Positions 1-5,765 of a stretch of DNA of 5,765 nt are shown here, one piece after another. The DNA is taken from NCBI GenBank assembly GCA_044234005.1, contig JBIIJE010000149.1:1-5765 (forward strand), read 5' to 3'. A program made the translations under genes and the position numbers. Below the pieces are notes generated by a model. That model was not told where the DNA came from, searched no databases, and was given only the letters and a program-made list of their open reading frames with translations. Numbering within the stretch: position 1 is the first letter of the stretch; every line of letters starts with the position of its first letter. This DNA is from OLB11 sp044234005. GTDB taxonomy: Bacteria; Bacteroidota; Bacteroidia; Chitinophagales; Chitinophagaceae.

Positions 1-168
1 CAATTTAGAAAACACGCCATGAAGTATTTTTTATCCGAGCAAGATGATTCGCTGGCAAATACATACAACCATTTGGCTTACTATTTTAGATTGAACTCTT
101 TTTTCAGTATTCTTTCCATGCTAGTGTCTTTGGTGGCCATTGCTTTTTATCTTTTAAAATTAAATTAA
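1..168 (+). CDS. 3' end of an unidentified protein with a C-terminal membrane helix (5' truncated)
   Basis: An open frame enters from the left edge and ends at TAA 166-168, giving the last 55 residues of a protein whose start lies outside the window. The first half is polar and mixed in charge (the stretch after HAMKYF holds SEQDDSLANTYNH). The last 25 or so residues are strongly hydrophobic (FFSILSMLVSLVAIAFYLL) and end in KLN, which reads as a single C-terminal transmembrane helix with a very short tail. I do not recognise the family. The next gene starts 25 nt downstream on the same strand, so it is probably co-transcribed with the deacetylase and acyltransferase genes. The frame is supported by its lack of stops, the plausible helix and the short gap to the next gene, but a fragment this short gives no functional call. 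Confidence 0.6.
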   Translation, partial: QFRKHAMKYFLSEQDDSLANTYNHLAYYFRLNSFFSILSMLVSLVAIAFYLLKLN

Positions 169-193
169 TATTCAACTCCCTCATTTTTTTTAA

Positions 194-1129
194 ATGTCAT
201 TTATCAACAGCGCTCTCAATAATCAGCTAAGCTTGTTTGCCTTGCAAAACTTGTCTACTATTTATGGTGGTGGAATAATACTTGCATATCATCAAATTGA
301 TTTACCCATCTTTCAAATGCAACTCGACGTGTTAAGTGATTTCGAAATAGTTTCACTCACCGAAATCACACAACGCCACAAAAAGAAATTAAGTACCCGA
401 AAATTACTGAGTATTACCGTTGATGATTGCTATCGAAGCACATTACCTAATTTATGCAATTACGCTGTTGCGAAAAATTTGCCAATAACTTTTTTTGCGC
501 CGATTCACTTTATAAGCGGCCAACACATGCCATACACAATTTTATCGAATGTATTAAAGTACTTAAGTGGTAATATCATTGAGCTTGATGCTGAACAAAT
601 AGATGGGACGAAAAAGGAAACCATCACTCATTTACACCAAGAGTATTTACAAAAAATATATACACAAAAAGTATCTACCTATATGCCAGCCCTTGAGCAG
701 ATGGTACAAAAATTACTTGACCAAGGTATTGCAAGTACTCCAGATTTTTATGAGCAGGATGAACCTGTGGATTGGGATTTCATTGCACATCAAAGTAAAG
801 AAGCGTGTTTAAGTTTTCAAAGTCATAGTATGACTCATCAACCTGTTGTTGCTTTGAGCGATGAAGATTTAGAAAAAGAGTGTGTTCAATCCAAAAAATT
901 TCTTACCGAATTAACGAACCAAGAAATTTTACATTTTTGTTATCCGTACGGTGGTGATGCAAACATTGGCAAAACCGCACAGCGTGTTATTGCAAAACAT
1001 TTTGATTCAGCGGTCACCATGAAACGTGGGCGCTTAAGTAATAAAACCGATTCATTCATGCTACCTCGCATTCCTTTATATAATGGCGATTTAAAAGGTA
1101 GAACCTTATTAAAAACCTTAACCTCTTGA
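194..1129 (+). CDS. Polysaccharide deacetylase (NodB-like, CE4) family protein, probably cytoplasmic
   Basis: This 311-residue protein carries the NodB/CE4 motifs. It has an early AYH at 31-33, motif 1 TVDD at 75-78 (D77 as presumed base, D78 as metal ligand), motif 2 SHSMTH with H211 and H215 as metal ligands, motif 3 CYPYGG at 249-254, and a late PRIPLYNGD at 291-299. Family members remove N- or O-acetyl groups from amino sugars in glycans using a divalent metal. About 130 residues separate motifs 1 and 2. That is longer than in minimal NodB proteins but resembles a common 300-350 residue subgroup that has a 'W(D)..' segment just before motif 2 (here DWDF at 193-196). The usual Gly after DD is Cys79. 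No signal peptide or membrane segment is visible, so it may act in the cytoplasm on a nucleotide- or lipid-linked precursor. ATG 194 follows a run of eight T and has no Shine-Dalgarno sequence. The acyltransferase gene follows 5 nt after its stop. The substrate is unknown. Confidence 0.85.
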   Translation: MSFINSALNNQLSLFALQNLSTIYGGGIILAYHQIDLPIFQMQLDVLSDFEIVSLTEITQRHKKKLSTRKLLSITVDDCYRSTLPNLCNYAVAKNLPITFFAPIHFISGQHMPYTILSNVLKYLSGNIIELDAEQIDGTKKETITHLHQEYLQKIYTQKVSTYMPALEQMVQKLLDQGIASTPDFYEQDEPVDWDFIAHQSKEACLSFQSHSMTHQPVVALSDEDLEKECVQSKKFLTELTNQEILHFCYPYGGDANIGKTAQRVIAKHFDSAVTMKRGRLSNKTDSFMLPRIPLYNGDLKGRTLLKTLTS

Positions 1130-1134
1130 ATCAT

Positions 1135-2160
1135 ATGAAAAATCTTAATTATCAATTCAAGATTTTTTCTGACATTAATCCAGAAGAAATTTGCAGATTT
1201 AATCAAGAAATGTATCATTCAAATCAAATGCCTCGCATTGAAGATTTGCAATGGCAATTTAGGGTGGGATATAAGAAGGGAATTGAACCTTTATATATTC
1301 TAGTTGATAATAAGATTGTCGGACAGGCTGGACTGTTACCCATTGATTTGATATTAGACAATTTAATCGAGACAGGAATTTGGTTCAATAGTTTCATTAT
1401 TTCTAAGTCAATGCAAGGTAAAGGCTTGGGTAAATTATTGACTGAAAAATGGATGAGTTTAGCTCCTATTCACATAACCAATTGCAACGACAACTCGATG
1501 GCTATTTTTCGCAAGTATGGTTGGCAAGAAGAATTTAATACCGCACGGTTTGCATTACCCTTAAATTTGTACAAAACCGCATTGAGTAAGCAATGGAAAG
1601 GATGGAAGTTAGGTGCCACAAAACTTGCACAACCATTTTACTTTTTCTGGCAAAAATTAAATCATCAATTTCATCTCGATTCATCCATAAGGCCTGTTGG
1701 AACTTTCACAGTCGAAAAATTATATGCTCTTTTTTCACAATCAAACGAGCAAGGTATCCATCATGATGAACATTGGTTTCAATGGCGATTTTTTGAAGGT
1801 CCACTTCGTAGCCAATATCATGTAATACAACTGAGAGATGCCGCTATTATTTTTAGGCTTTTTCAATTGGGCAATATGAAACGATTACATGTGGTATTCC
1901 AAAATGATATCCATGATGAAAAATTACACCAACAGTTGTTAAAGTCTTTGATAAAATATGCCATAGAACAACAAGTAGATTTAATTTGGGCATTGACAAA
2001 TAAAGATAATTTGAAGAAATTGTATCAACCTATACTTAAACATATTTTATATACACGATTCGCTTATCATGCCAATGAACTAAATTGGCAAACCGCTATC
2101 GAAAATCGATTGATTCCCTTGCAAGCAGCAGATTCAGATTATGACACCATGTATGCTTAA
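1135..2160 (+). CDS. GNAT-family acyltransferase with a probable second GNAT-like half
   Basis: Starting at ATG 1135 the protein has 341 residues. A TTG at 1126, overlapping the previous stop, would add three residues, but ATG is preferred. The N-terminal half has the GNAT fold pattern: LQWQFR at 39-43 region, a strand-turn YILVDNKIVGQAG near 54-66, the acetyl-CoA pyrophosphate loop QGKGLG at 94-99 (Q/RxxGxG/A), and N-D-N-S-M-A-I-F-R-K-Y-G-W at 118-130, the usual helix before the last strands. The C-terminal half (about 190-341) begins again with HWFQWRF at 213-219 and a strand-rich stretch but lacks an acyl-CoA loop. This suggests a tandem GNAT arrangement with a degenerate second domain. 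Such proteins are common in glycan clusters as N-acyltransferases for amino sugars. Its position directly after a deacetylase fits re-acylation of a freed amine, which is an inference. No signal peptide is seen, so it is likely cytoplasmic. Its last seven codons overlap the next gene. Confidence 0.8.
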   Translation: MKNLNYQFKIFSDINPEEICRFNQEMYHSNQMPRIEDLQWQFRVGYKKGIEPLYILVDNKIVGQAGLLPIDLILDNLIETGIWFNSFIISKSMQGKGLGKLLTEKWMSLAPIHITNCNDNSMAIFRKYGWQEEFNTARFALPLNLYKTALSKQWKGWKLGATKLAQPFYFFWQKLNHQFHLDSSIRPVGTFTVEKLYALFSQSNEQGIHHDEHWFQWRFFEGPLRSQYHVIQLRDAAIIFRLFQLGNMKRLHVVFQNDIHDEKLHQQLLKSLIKYAIEQQVDLIWALTNKDNLKKLYQPILKHILYTRFAYHANELNWQTAIENRLIPLQAADSDYDTMYA

Positions 2161-2479
2161 TTCAGAAATAAAGTTATTACAATCTGCGATTCAGTTCTTG
2201 GAATCGCATGTATTTCAATGTCAAATAAAAACAAATTTTGGTTTTGATTGCCCTAGTTGCGGTTTACAACGAAGCATCATTTACTTACTCAAAGGCGACA
2301 TTTGGGCAAGTCTTCAAATATTTCCATCTATATTTCCCTTCCTATTCATTTGGACGCTATTACCTATTCACTTGATATTCAAATTAAAGTATGGCGCTTT
2401 TTTTATAAAAAATCTTGCCATCATCAGCGGCGTAATCATGTTTATTCACTTTATTTACAAAATATTAAAATATCTATAA
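2141..2479 (+). CDS. DUF2752 family membrane protein
   Basis: This 112-residue protein shows the DUF2752 signature: FDCPSCGLQR at 35-44 with C37, C40 and R44, followed by LLKGDIWASLQIFP at 49-62, matching the family pattern CPxCGxxR...GD...A....P. Two hydrophobic segments, about 63-82 and 91-109, look like transmembrane helices. The CPxCG pair could bind a metal or form a redox centre, but the family has no established function. ATG 2141 overlaps the end of the acyltransferase gene by 20 nt. An alternative ATG at 2153 would remove four residues, and the sequence does not decide between them. The stop TAA (2477-2479) shares its last base with the ATG of the next gene, so the two are likely translationally coupled. 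The overlap on both sides places it inside the rightward operon. Confidence 0.85.
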   Translation: MTPCMLNSEIKLLQSAIQFLESHVFQCQIKTNFGFDCPSCGLQRSIIYLLKGDIWASLQIFPSIFPFLFIWTLLPIHLIFKLKYGAFFIKNLAIISGVIMFIHFIYKILKYL

Positions 2480-2850
2480 TGAGTGAAATAAACAACGATA
2501 TACTTCAATCATCGCAAAATTCGAACCAGCTCCTACCGGCTCTTCCGAATGCGACTACTTCTTTGGTGTTGGGAATACTGTCGCTTGTTGGCTGCTTTTT
2601 ATATGCTGTACCTGGCTTTATTTTAGGTATTATTGGTTTGGTTTTAGCCAACAAAGACAGAAAACTCTATCAGTTAAATCCGGGTATGTTTTCGGCAGCC
2701 AGTTATAGTAATTCTAATGCTGGTAGAATCTGCTCATTAATTGGAGTAATCCTATCCTCAATCTGCCTACTTTTTGTAGTGATTGTGATTGCTATGGTTG
2801 GTTTTACTGCGTTTAATTTAGATGAATTAAAATCACTTTCCAACCAGTAA
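2479..2850 (+). CDS. Small membrane protein resembling the Bacteroidota 'CCC motif' / DUF4190-like family
   Basis: From ATG 2479 this is a 123-residue protein. A polar, Asn/Ser-rich N-terminus is followed by LPNATTSLVLGILSL at 22-36, a first hydrophobic stretch to about residue 56, the short polar segment LANKDRKLYQLNP at 56-68, then AGRICSLIGVILSS at 81-94 leading into a second membrane segment up to about 108. The pattern LPNATTxLVLGILS...LANKDxKLYxxNP...GRxxxxIGxxLS is what I recall of small Bacteroidota membrane proteins called CCC-motif proteins. In this copy the place where the cysteine run would sit reads GCFLY (38-42), so the motif is degenerate. Function is unknown. The frame stays open upstream to 2257, but that part overlaps DUF2752 codons, and the TAATG junction supports ATG 2479. 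The 3' end overlaps the convergent thioredoxin gene by 18 nt. Confidence 0.8.
   Translation: MSEINNDILQSSQNSNQLLPALPNATTSLVLGILSLVGCFLYAVPGFILGIIGLVLANKDRKLYQLNPGMFSAASYSNSNAGRICSLIGVILSSICLLFVVIVIAMVGFTAFNLDELKSLSNQ
2795..2846. repeat. Two nested inverted repeats spanning the convergent gene ends
   Basis: The outer arms are TGGTTGG (2795-2801) and CCAACCA (2840-2846), a perfect 7-bp match. The inner arms are TTTAATT (2812-2818) and AATTAAA (2825-2831), another perfect 7 bp around a 6-nt loop. Asymmetric interior segments of 10 and 8 nt lie between them. The structure contains the stop of the leftward thioredoxin gene and ends just before the stop of the rightward gene. It could slow or end transcription from both sides, but neither strand has a T-run after the outer stem, so it is not a standard intrinsic terminator. 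The repeats are seen directly; their function is a guess. Confidence 0.4.
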
Positions 2851-3924
2851 TTCACTCAACTTAGTTTCCAAGGCATCTCCACGCAAATCAGTTGCAATAA
2901 TTTTTCCAGTCTTATCCAACAAGAGTGTTTTGGGTATAGAAGGGATATAATACAATTCATTGATGATACTTTTGAATCCTTTCGAATCTGAAATTTGAGG
3001 CCAAGGCATTTCAAATTGACGCAAAGCGGCAGTCCAGTTATTGCGCTTATCATCGAGTGATACGCTTAAAATTTCAAATTCATTGCCACGAAATTTTTCA
3101 TACGCTTTCTTCAGAAAAGGTATTTCTTGTTTGCAAGGTCCACACCAAGATGCCCAAAAATCGACTAATACGTATTTGCCTATTAATTTTGATAATGAAT
3201 ATGAAACTTCGCCACTAGAATCGGGCAACGTAAAATCAGGAGCCATAAAACCAACTTCAACAGATTGTTTTCGTTTTACGATTGAACTAATTTCTTTGCC
3301 AAAATATGAGTTGAGCGCTTTACCTTTTAATTGTTTCAACATCGTATCTGCAATATGAGATTGGATACTTTGCCCAGTGGAAACTGTATTATACACTATA
3401 AAGGCGGTAGCTTCTGATTCTGCATTAGTCTGTAAGTAACTGAAAAAATTACTTTTCATGGTTTTATTAATCTGGGTTATTAGTTGTTGAATACTATCCT
3501 TATTTGAAGAACTAGGCCCTAATTGGTTTAAACGTTGTGCTTCTTTTTGAAGTGGTGCTTGCATTTTTAGGAGACTTTCAAAAACAGGATATGTAGTTGA
3601 ACCTTCAACTTTTGTAATCCGCATTTCCTTTTGGTCGTAATTCAATTTTACTTTACCATCAGGTTCTGCAAAAAAAATGACATAACTATTCGTTTCAGTC
3701 GTAATTTGAAAAGGTGTTGGCTCAGTTAAATTGCAATTAATCTTGAATTCTCCATCTACAATATTCAACGTGTCAACTTTCTTTTCAATTAAATTCTTTA
3801 AGAAAATTGCTTTGCCTGTTGAGTTATCTATTTTACCTTGTATAACGCAATTGTTTTTTTTCTTGCCAGCCCACACGAATTGAGATAAGGCAAGCAACAA
3901 GAGAATTAGAGTATTTCTTTTCAT
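2833..3924 (-). CDS. Secreted TlpA/ResA-like thioredoxin with N-terminal DUF4369 domain
   Basis: This 363-residue protein starts with a Sec signal peptide (MKRN, then a Leu-rich core, VWA at 17-19 as likely cleavage site). It has no lipobox. Residues about 25-105 match a DUF4369-type beta domain (VIQGKI at 27-32, KVDTLNIVDGEFKI at 49-62). A helical, Gln-rich linker covers about 110-220. The C-terminal thioredoxin domain begins at MAPDFTLPD (227-235). It has the redox motif WCGPC at 260-264 after DFWAS and the cis-proline at P331 in SIPK. Proteins of this kind are periplasmic thiol-disulfide oxidoreductases, often reductants for cytochrome maturation or other envelope thiols; the target here is unknown. 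C26 and C64 are extra cysteines in the DUF4369 part. The gene lies 22 nt after a paralogous lipoprotein and is last in the ppa operon. Its start is preceded by an A-rich stretch rather than a Shine-Dalgarno sequence. Confidence 0.9.
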   Translation of the reverse strand: MKRNTLILLLLALSQFVWAGKKKNNCVIQGKIDNSTGKAIFLKNLIEKKVDTLNIVDGEFKINCNLTEPTPFQITTETNSYVIFFAEPDGKVKLNYDQKEMRITKVEGSTTYPVFESLLKMQAPLQKEAQRLNQLGPSSSNKDSIQQLITQINKTMKSNFFSYLQTNAESEATAFIVYNTVSTGQSIQSHIADTMLKQLKGKALNSYFGKEISSIVKRKQSVEVGFMAPDFTLPDSSGEVSYSLSKLIGKYVLVDFWASWCGPCKQEIPFLKKAYEKFRGNEFEILSVSLDDKRNNWTAALRQFEMPWPQISDSKGFKSIINELYYIPSIPKTLLLDKTGKIIATDLRGDALETKLSELLVGK

Positions 3925-3946
3925 AATTTATTTTTTATACATGCAC

Positions 3947-5035
3947 TTATGGCATCAGTTCTTGTAATTTTTGAATCAATTCTTCTTCTCGTAATCCCTT
4001 GGCAATAATTTTACCTTCTTTATCTAAGAGAAAATTAGTGGGGATAGATTGAACACCATATAATTCAGCTACTGGTGATTGCCATCCTTTTAAATCACTC
4101 AATTGCAGCCAGGTTAATCCATCTTTCTCGATGGCAGAAAGCCATTGTTCTTTTTGGGTATCTAATGAAATGCCTACCACAGTAAAGTCTTTTTCTTTAA
4201 AAAGATTATAGGCTTTCACAACATTCGGATTCTCCATTCGGCATGGCCCGCACCATGAGGCCCAAAAATCTAGTAACGTATACTTTCCTTTGAAAGAGCT
4301 TGACTTGACTAATTTTTCTTGTGTATCACGTAATTCGAATACGGGTGCGACTTCACCAAGATCAGTCGATTTTTGTTGCAAGGCACGTTTATTTATCTGC
4401 TTTCCAAAAAAAGATTTCTGTACATTCTCATCAAGCTTCGCGTAGATTGTTTCTGTTTCGCGAAGGCTGGGAGCGAGGCTAGAGTTCAGATAATCAGCTG
4501 CAATAAATGCGGACGTATATTGTTTTGGATTATTGTTGATAAAATCCAATTGTTGATTTGCGAGTTCAACTTGCAATAGGTTGAATTTTTGTTGCAACCC
4601 ATTGAGTAATTCTGGGTCTTCTTGATGCTGGGATGCCATCATTTCTAAGGAATCTCTTTGGGCAAATAAGGGCGCACATTTATCTAAAAAACTTTGATAA
4701 ACTATTTGCTCTTTCCCTCCTTTTATTGAAAGGCTTTCAGAAACATCCAATTCATAGGAAAGTTTTGTTACACCTGGCTCAATAACTATGAGTGAAAGCT
4801 TTTGCTTTGGACCAAAGTTTATCATATAAAAAGTTGGTTCGGTGACGGTACCTTTAAATGTAAACTTATCGCCAATGACTTTTACCGTATCAACTTTCTC
4901 ATTTTCAGACGTCGGAATAAAATAAATTTCACCATCACCCATTTTTTTTACTTCGCCAGTTACAGTAAACGCATTTTTATTCTTACAACCGAATAAGCAG
5001 ATTATTATAGCTATTAGAACACTTAGTTTTTTCAT
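3947..5035 (-). CDS. TlpA/ResA-like thioredoxin lipoprotein with N-terminal DUF4369 domain
   Basis: This 362-residue protein has a lipoprotein signal peptide: MKK, a hydrophobic core, then the lipobox LFGC with C17 as the lipidated residue. The residues after C17 are KNKNAF, without the acidic run typical of surface-export signals in some Bacteroidota, so retention on the periplasmic side is plausible but inferred. The DUF4369-type domain covers about 23-105 (FTVTGEV at 23-29, KVDTVKVIGDKFTFKG at 47-62). A long helical middle runs from 110 to 220. The thioredoxin domain from about 227 has DFWAS followed by WCGPC at 261-265 and the cis-proline P332 in QSIPTNFLLD. It should be a membrane-anchored thiol-disulfide oxidoreductase. 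It resembles the downstream secreted paralogue throughout. It lies 12 nt after ppa and 22 nt before the paralogue, with no visible separate promoter. Confidence 0.9.
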   Translation of the reverse strand: MKKLSVLIAIIICLFGCKNKNAFTVTGEVKKMGDGEIYFIPTSENEKVDTVKVIGDKFTFKGTVTEPTFYMINFGPKQKLSLIVIEPGVTKLSYELDVSESLSIKGGKEQIVYQSFLDKCAPLFAQRDSLEMMASQHQEDPELLNGLQQKFNLLQVELANQQLDFINNNPKQYTSAFIAADYLNSSLAPSLRETETIYAKLDENVQKSFFGKQINKRALQQKSTDLGEVAPVFELRDTQEKLVKSSSFKGKYTLLDFWASWCGPCRMENPNVVKAYNLFKEKDFTVVGISLDTQKEQWLSAIEKDGLTWLQLSDLKGWQSPVAELYGVQSIPTNFLLDKEGKIIAKGLREEELIQKLQELMP

Positions 5036-5047
5036 ATTACATTGAAT

Positions 5048-5596
5048 TTAGTTCTTTGTCAGATTAGGTTTTATGTCTTGTTCATAAGAGACAATAGTTT
5101 CTTCGATAATTTCAAATGCCTTTATTTTATCAAAGAAATTATCAACTACAACTTCTGTATGCTCTAGTTTTTTATATTGTTCAAAAAAATGTTTGATTTC
5201 ACTCATCAAGTGTGGCGGTAATTCTTCTAAGCTATCGATATGATTTACCGATATATCGTGTTCTGCAACTGCAATTATTTTATCATCTACACCTTTATCT
5301 ATCATGCGCATCACCCCTATTACTTTAGCGGATACAATACTTAAGGGCTCAATATCGATTTGAGAAAGTACTAAAATATCTAAAGGATCGCTATCTCCAG
5401 CATAAGTTCGAGGAATAAAACCATAATTAATTGGATAATAGAACGCGCTGTGCATAACCCTATCCAGCTTAAGTAATCCAGTTTCTTTATCAACCTCATA
5501 TTTAGCCTTACTGCCTCTGCTTATTTCAATTATAGCATTCACAGTTTGTGGAACTTTATCACCAATACCTACGTCATGCCAAGGATGTATATTCAC
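5048..5596 (-). CDS. ppa: Inorganic pyrophosphatase, family I (soluble)
   Basis: This 182-residue cytoplasmic enzyme hydrolyses pyrophosphate to two phosphates, driving biosynthetic reactions that release PPi. The family signature DSDPLDIL is at 68-75 with D68, D70 and D73. By alignment in my head with the E. coli enzyme, E24, K32, E34, R46, Y54, Y58, D100, D104, K106, Y141 and K142 occupy the other active-site positions. The loop D100-KGV-D104-D-K106 is one residue shorter than in related sequences I can recall. The length is normal. The start codon is GTG (5594-5596). The N-terminus MNIHPWHDV fits the conserved PWHD region of relatives, and no in-frame ATG lies close upstream. A TATATTTG promoter element sits 4 nt upstream. 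The two thioredoxin genes follow after 12 and 22 nt, so ppa appears to lead this operon. Confidence 0.95.
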   Translation of the reverse strand: MNIHPWHDVGIGDKVPQTVNAIIEISRGSKAKYEVDKETGLLKLDRVMHSAFYYPINYGFIPRTYAGDSDPLDILVLSQIDIEPLSIVSAKVIGVMRMIDKGVDDKIIAVAEHDISVNHIDSLEELPPHLMSEIKHFFEQYKKLEHTEVVVDNFFDKIKAFEIIEETIVSYEQDIKPNLTKN

Positions 5597-5765
5597 CCTA
5601 CAAATATAATGTCGGGTGGTTATAATGAATCTATCAATGTGTTAAACTTAAATTTCATGCTATAAACTCAATAGTAAGACTGCCAATTTTATAATGGTAA
5701 ATATCAAAAAGTAATTGATATCTAAGGAGTCACTTCACTTGTGAATAAGTTACTTGCGTACTCAC
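5597..5765. other. Intergenic region upstream of ppa, no confident gene
   Basis: These 169 bases hold the presumed ppa promoter at the left end and an inverted repeat ATATCAA (5701-5707) / TTGATAT (5715-5721) with a 7-nt loop. An AAGGAG at 5724-5729 is followed 11 nt later by GTG 5741, whose frame stays open to the edge, but 25 nt cannot establish a gene. No tRNA or other RNA gene is recognised. The AT-only inverted repeat is a weak candidate for an operator. Confidence 0.5.
5601..5608 (-). promoter_or_regulatory. Bacteroidota-type -7 promoter element (TAnnTTTG) for ppa operon
   Basis: On the minus strand the sequence reads TATATTTG, a full match to the Bacteroidota -7 consensus TAnnTTTG. 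It ends 4 nt before the GTG start of ppa, so transcription would begin at or very near the start codon. No good -33 TTG lies at the usual distance: the nearest TTG (plus-strand 5635-5637) is 26 nt away, and a TTC is at about 18 nt. The motif could arise by chance in AT-rich DNA. Confidence 0.45.

Noticed and set aside
1126..1134. TTG start for the acyltransferase overlapping the deacetylase stop.
   Set aside because: An ATG three codons later gives the same protein less three residues and is the more usual start codon; an overlap-coupled TTG start cannot be excluded.
940..1218. Open frame on the minus strand across the deacetylase-acyltransferase junction.
   Set aside because: Both plus-strand genes carry family motifs here, and the antisense product has no domain or sensible start context.
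2257..2478. In-frame extension upstream of the CCC-motif-like gene.
   Set aside because: It overlaps DUF2752 codons in another frame, its translation is rich in His, Arg and Lys without membrane-protein character, and the TAATG junction gives a better start at 2479.
3041..3358. Open frame on the plus strand, 105 residues, antisense to the secreted thioredoxin.
   Set aside because: It lies entirely opposite a well-supported thioredoxin domain and shows no recognisable motif; it is a shadow of the real gene.
5701..5721. ATATCAA / TTGATAT inverted repeat as an intrinsic terminator.
   Set aside because: The stem has only one G-C pair and no T-run follows on either strand, so a terminator is unlikely; it is kept only as a weak operator candidate.
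5741..5765. A possible rightward gene start at GTG 5741 (MNKLLAYS) after AAGGAG at 5724-5729.
   Set aside because: Only eight codons are visible, the 11-nt spacing is long, and Shine-Dalgarno sites are not a strong guide in Bacteroidota. The sequence past the edge is needed.

Overview
This AT-rich window most likely comes from a member of the Bacteroidota. The supporting signs are two adjacent thioredoxins of the DUF4369 + TlpA/ResA type, a small membrane protein resembling the Bacteroidota 'CCC motif' family, start codons without a clear Shine-Dalgarno sequence, and a TAnnTTTG promoter element. I cannot name the genus from sequence alone.

Positions 1-2850 form a rightward block of tightly packed genes. 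It holds the 3' end of an unidentified protein with a C-terminal membrane helix (1-168), a polysaccharide deacetylase-family protein without a signal peptide (194-1129), a GNAT-type acyltransferase that looks like two GNAT-like halves in tandem (1135-2160), a DUF2752 membrane protein (2141-2479) and a CCC-motif-like membrane protein (2479-2850). Gaps are 25 nt or less, and the last junctions overlap by 20 nt and 1 nt, so one transcript is likely. The deacetylase and acyltransferase could work in sequence on amino sugars of a surface glycan, which is an inference. The last two genes form an uncharacterised membrane pair.

Positions 5596-2833 form a leftward block: inorganic pyrophosphatase (ppa), a lipoprotein TlpA-like thioredoxin and a secreted TlpA-like thioredoxin, separated by 12 and 22 nt. 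The two thioredoxins are diverged paralogues with WCGPC active sites. They probably act as cell-envelope thiol-disulfide oxidoreductases, one lipid-anchored and one soluble or differently retained. A TATATTTG element lies 4 nt before the GTG start of ppa and suggests a leaderless or nearly leaderless transcript.

The two blocks converge and overlap tail to tail by 18 nt (2833-2850), inside a pair of nested inverted repeats. The right end (5597-5765) has no confident gene.

I found no RNA gene, CRISPR array, insertion sequence or clear defence system. The less understood parts are the DUF2752/CCC pair, the tandem GNAT protein and the promoter arrangement of ppa.
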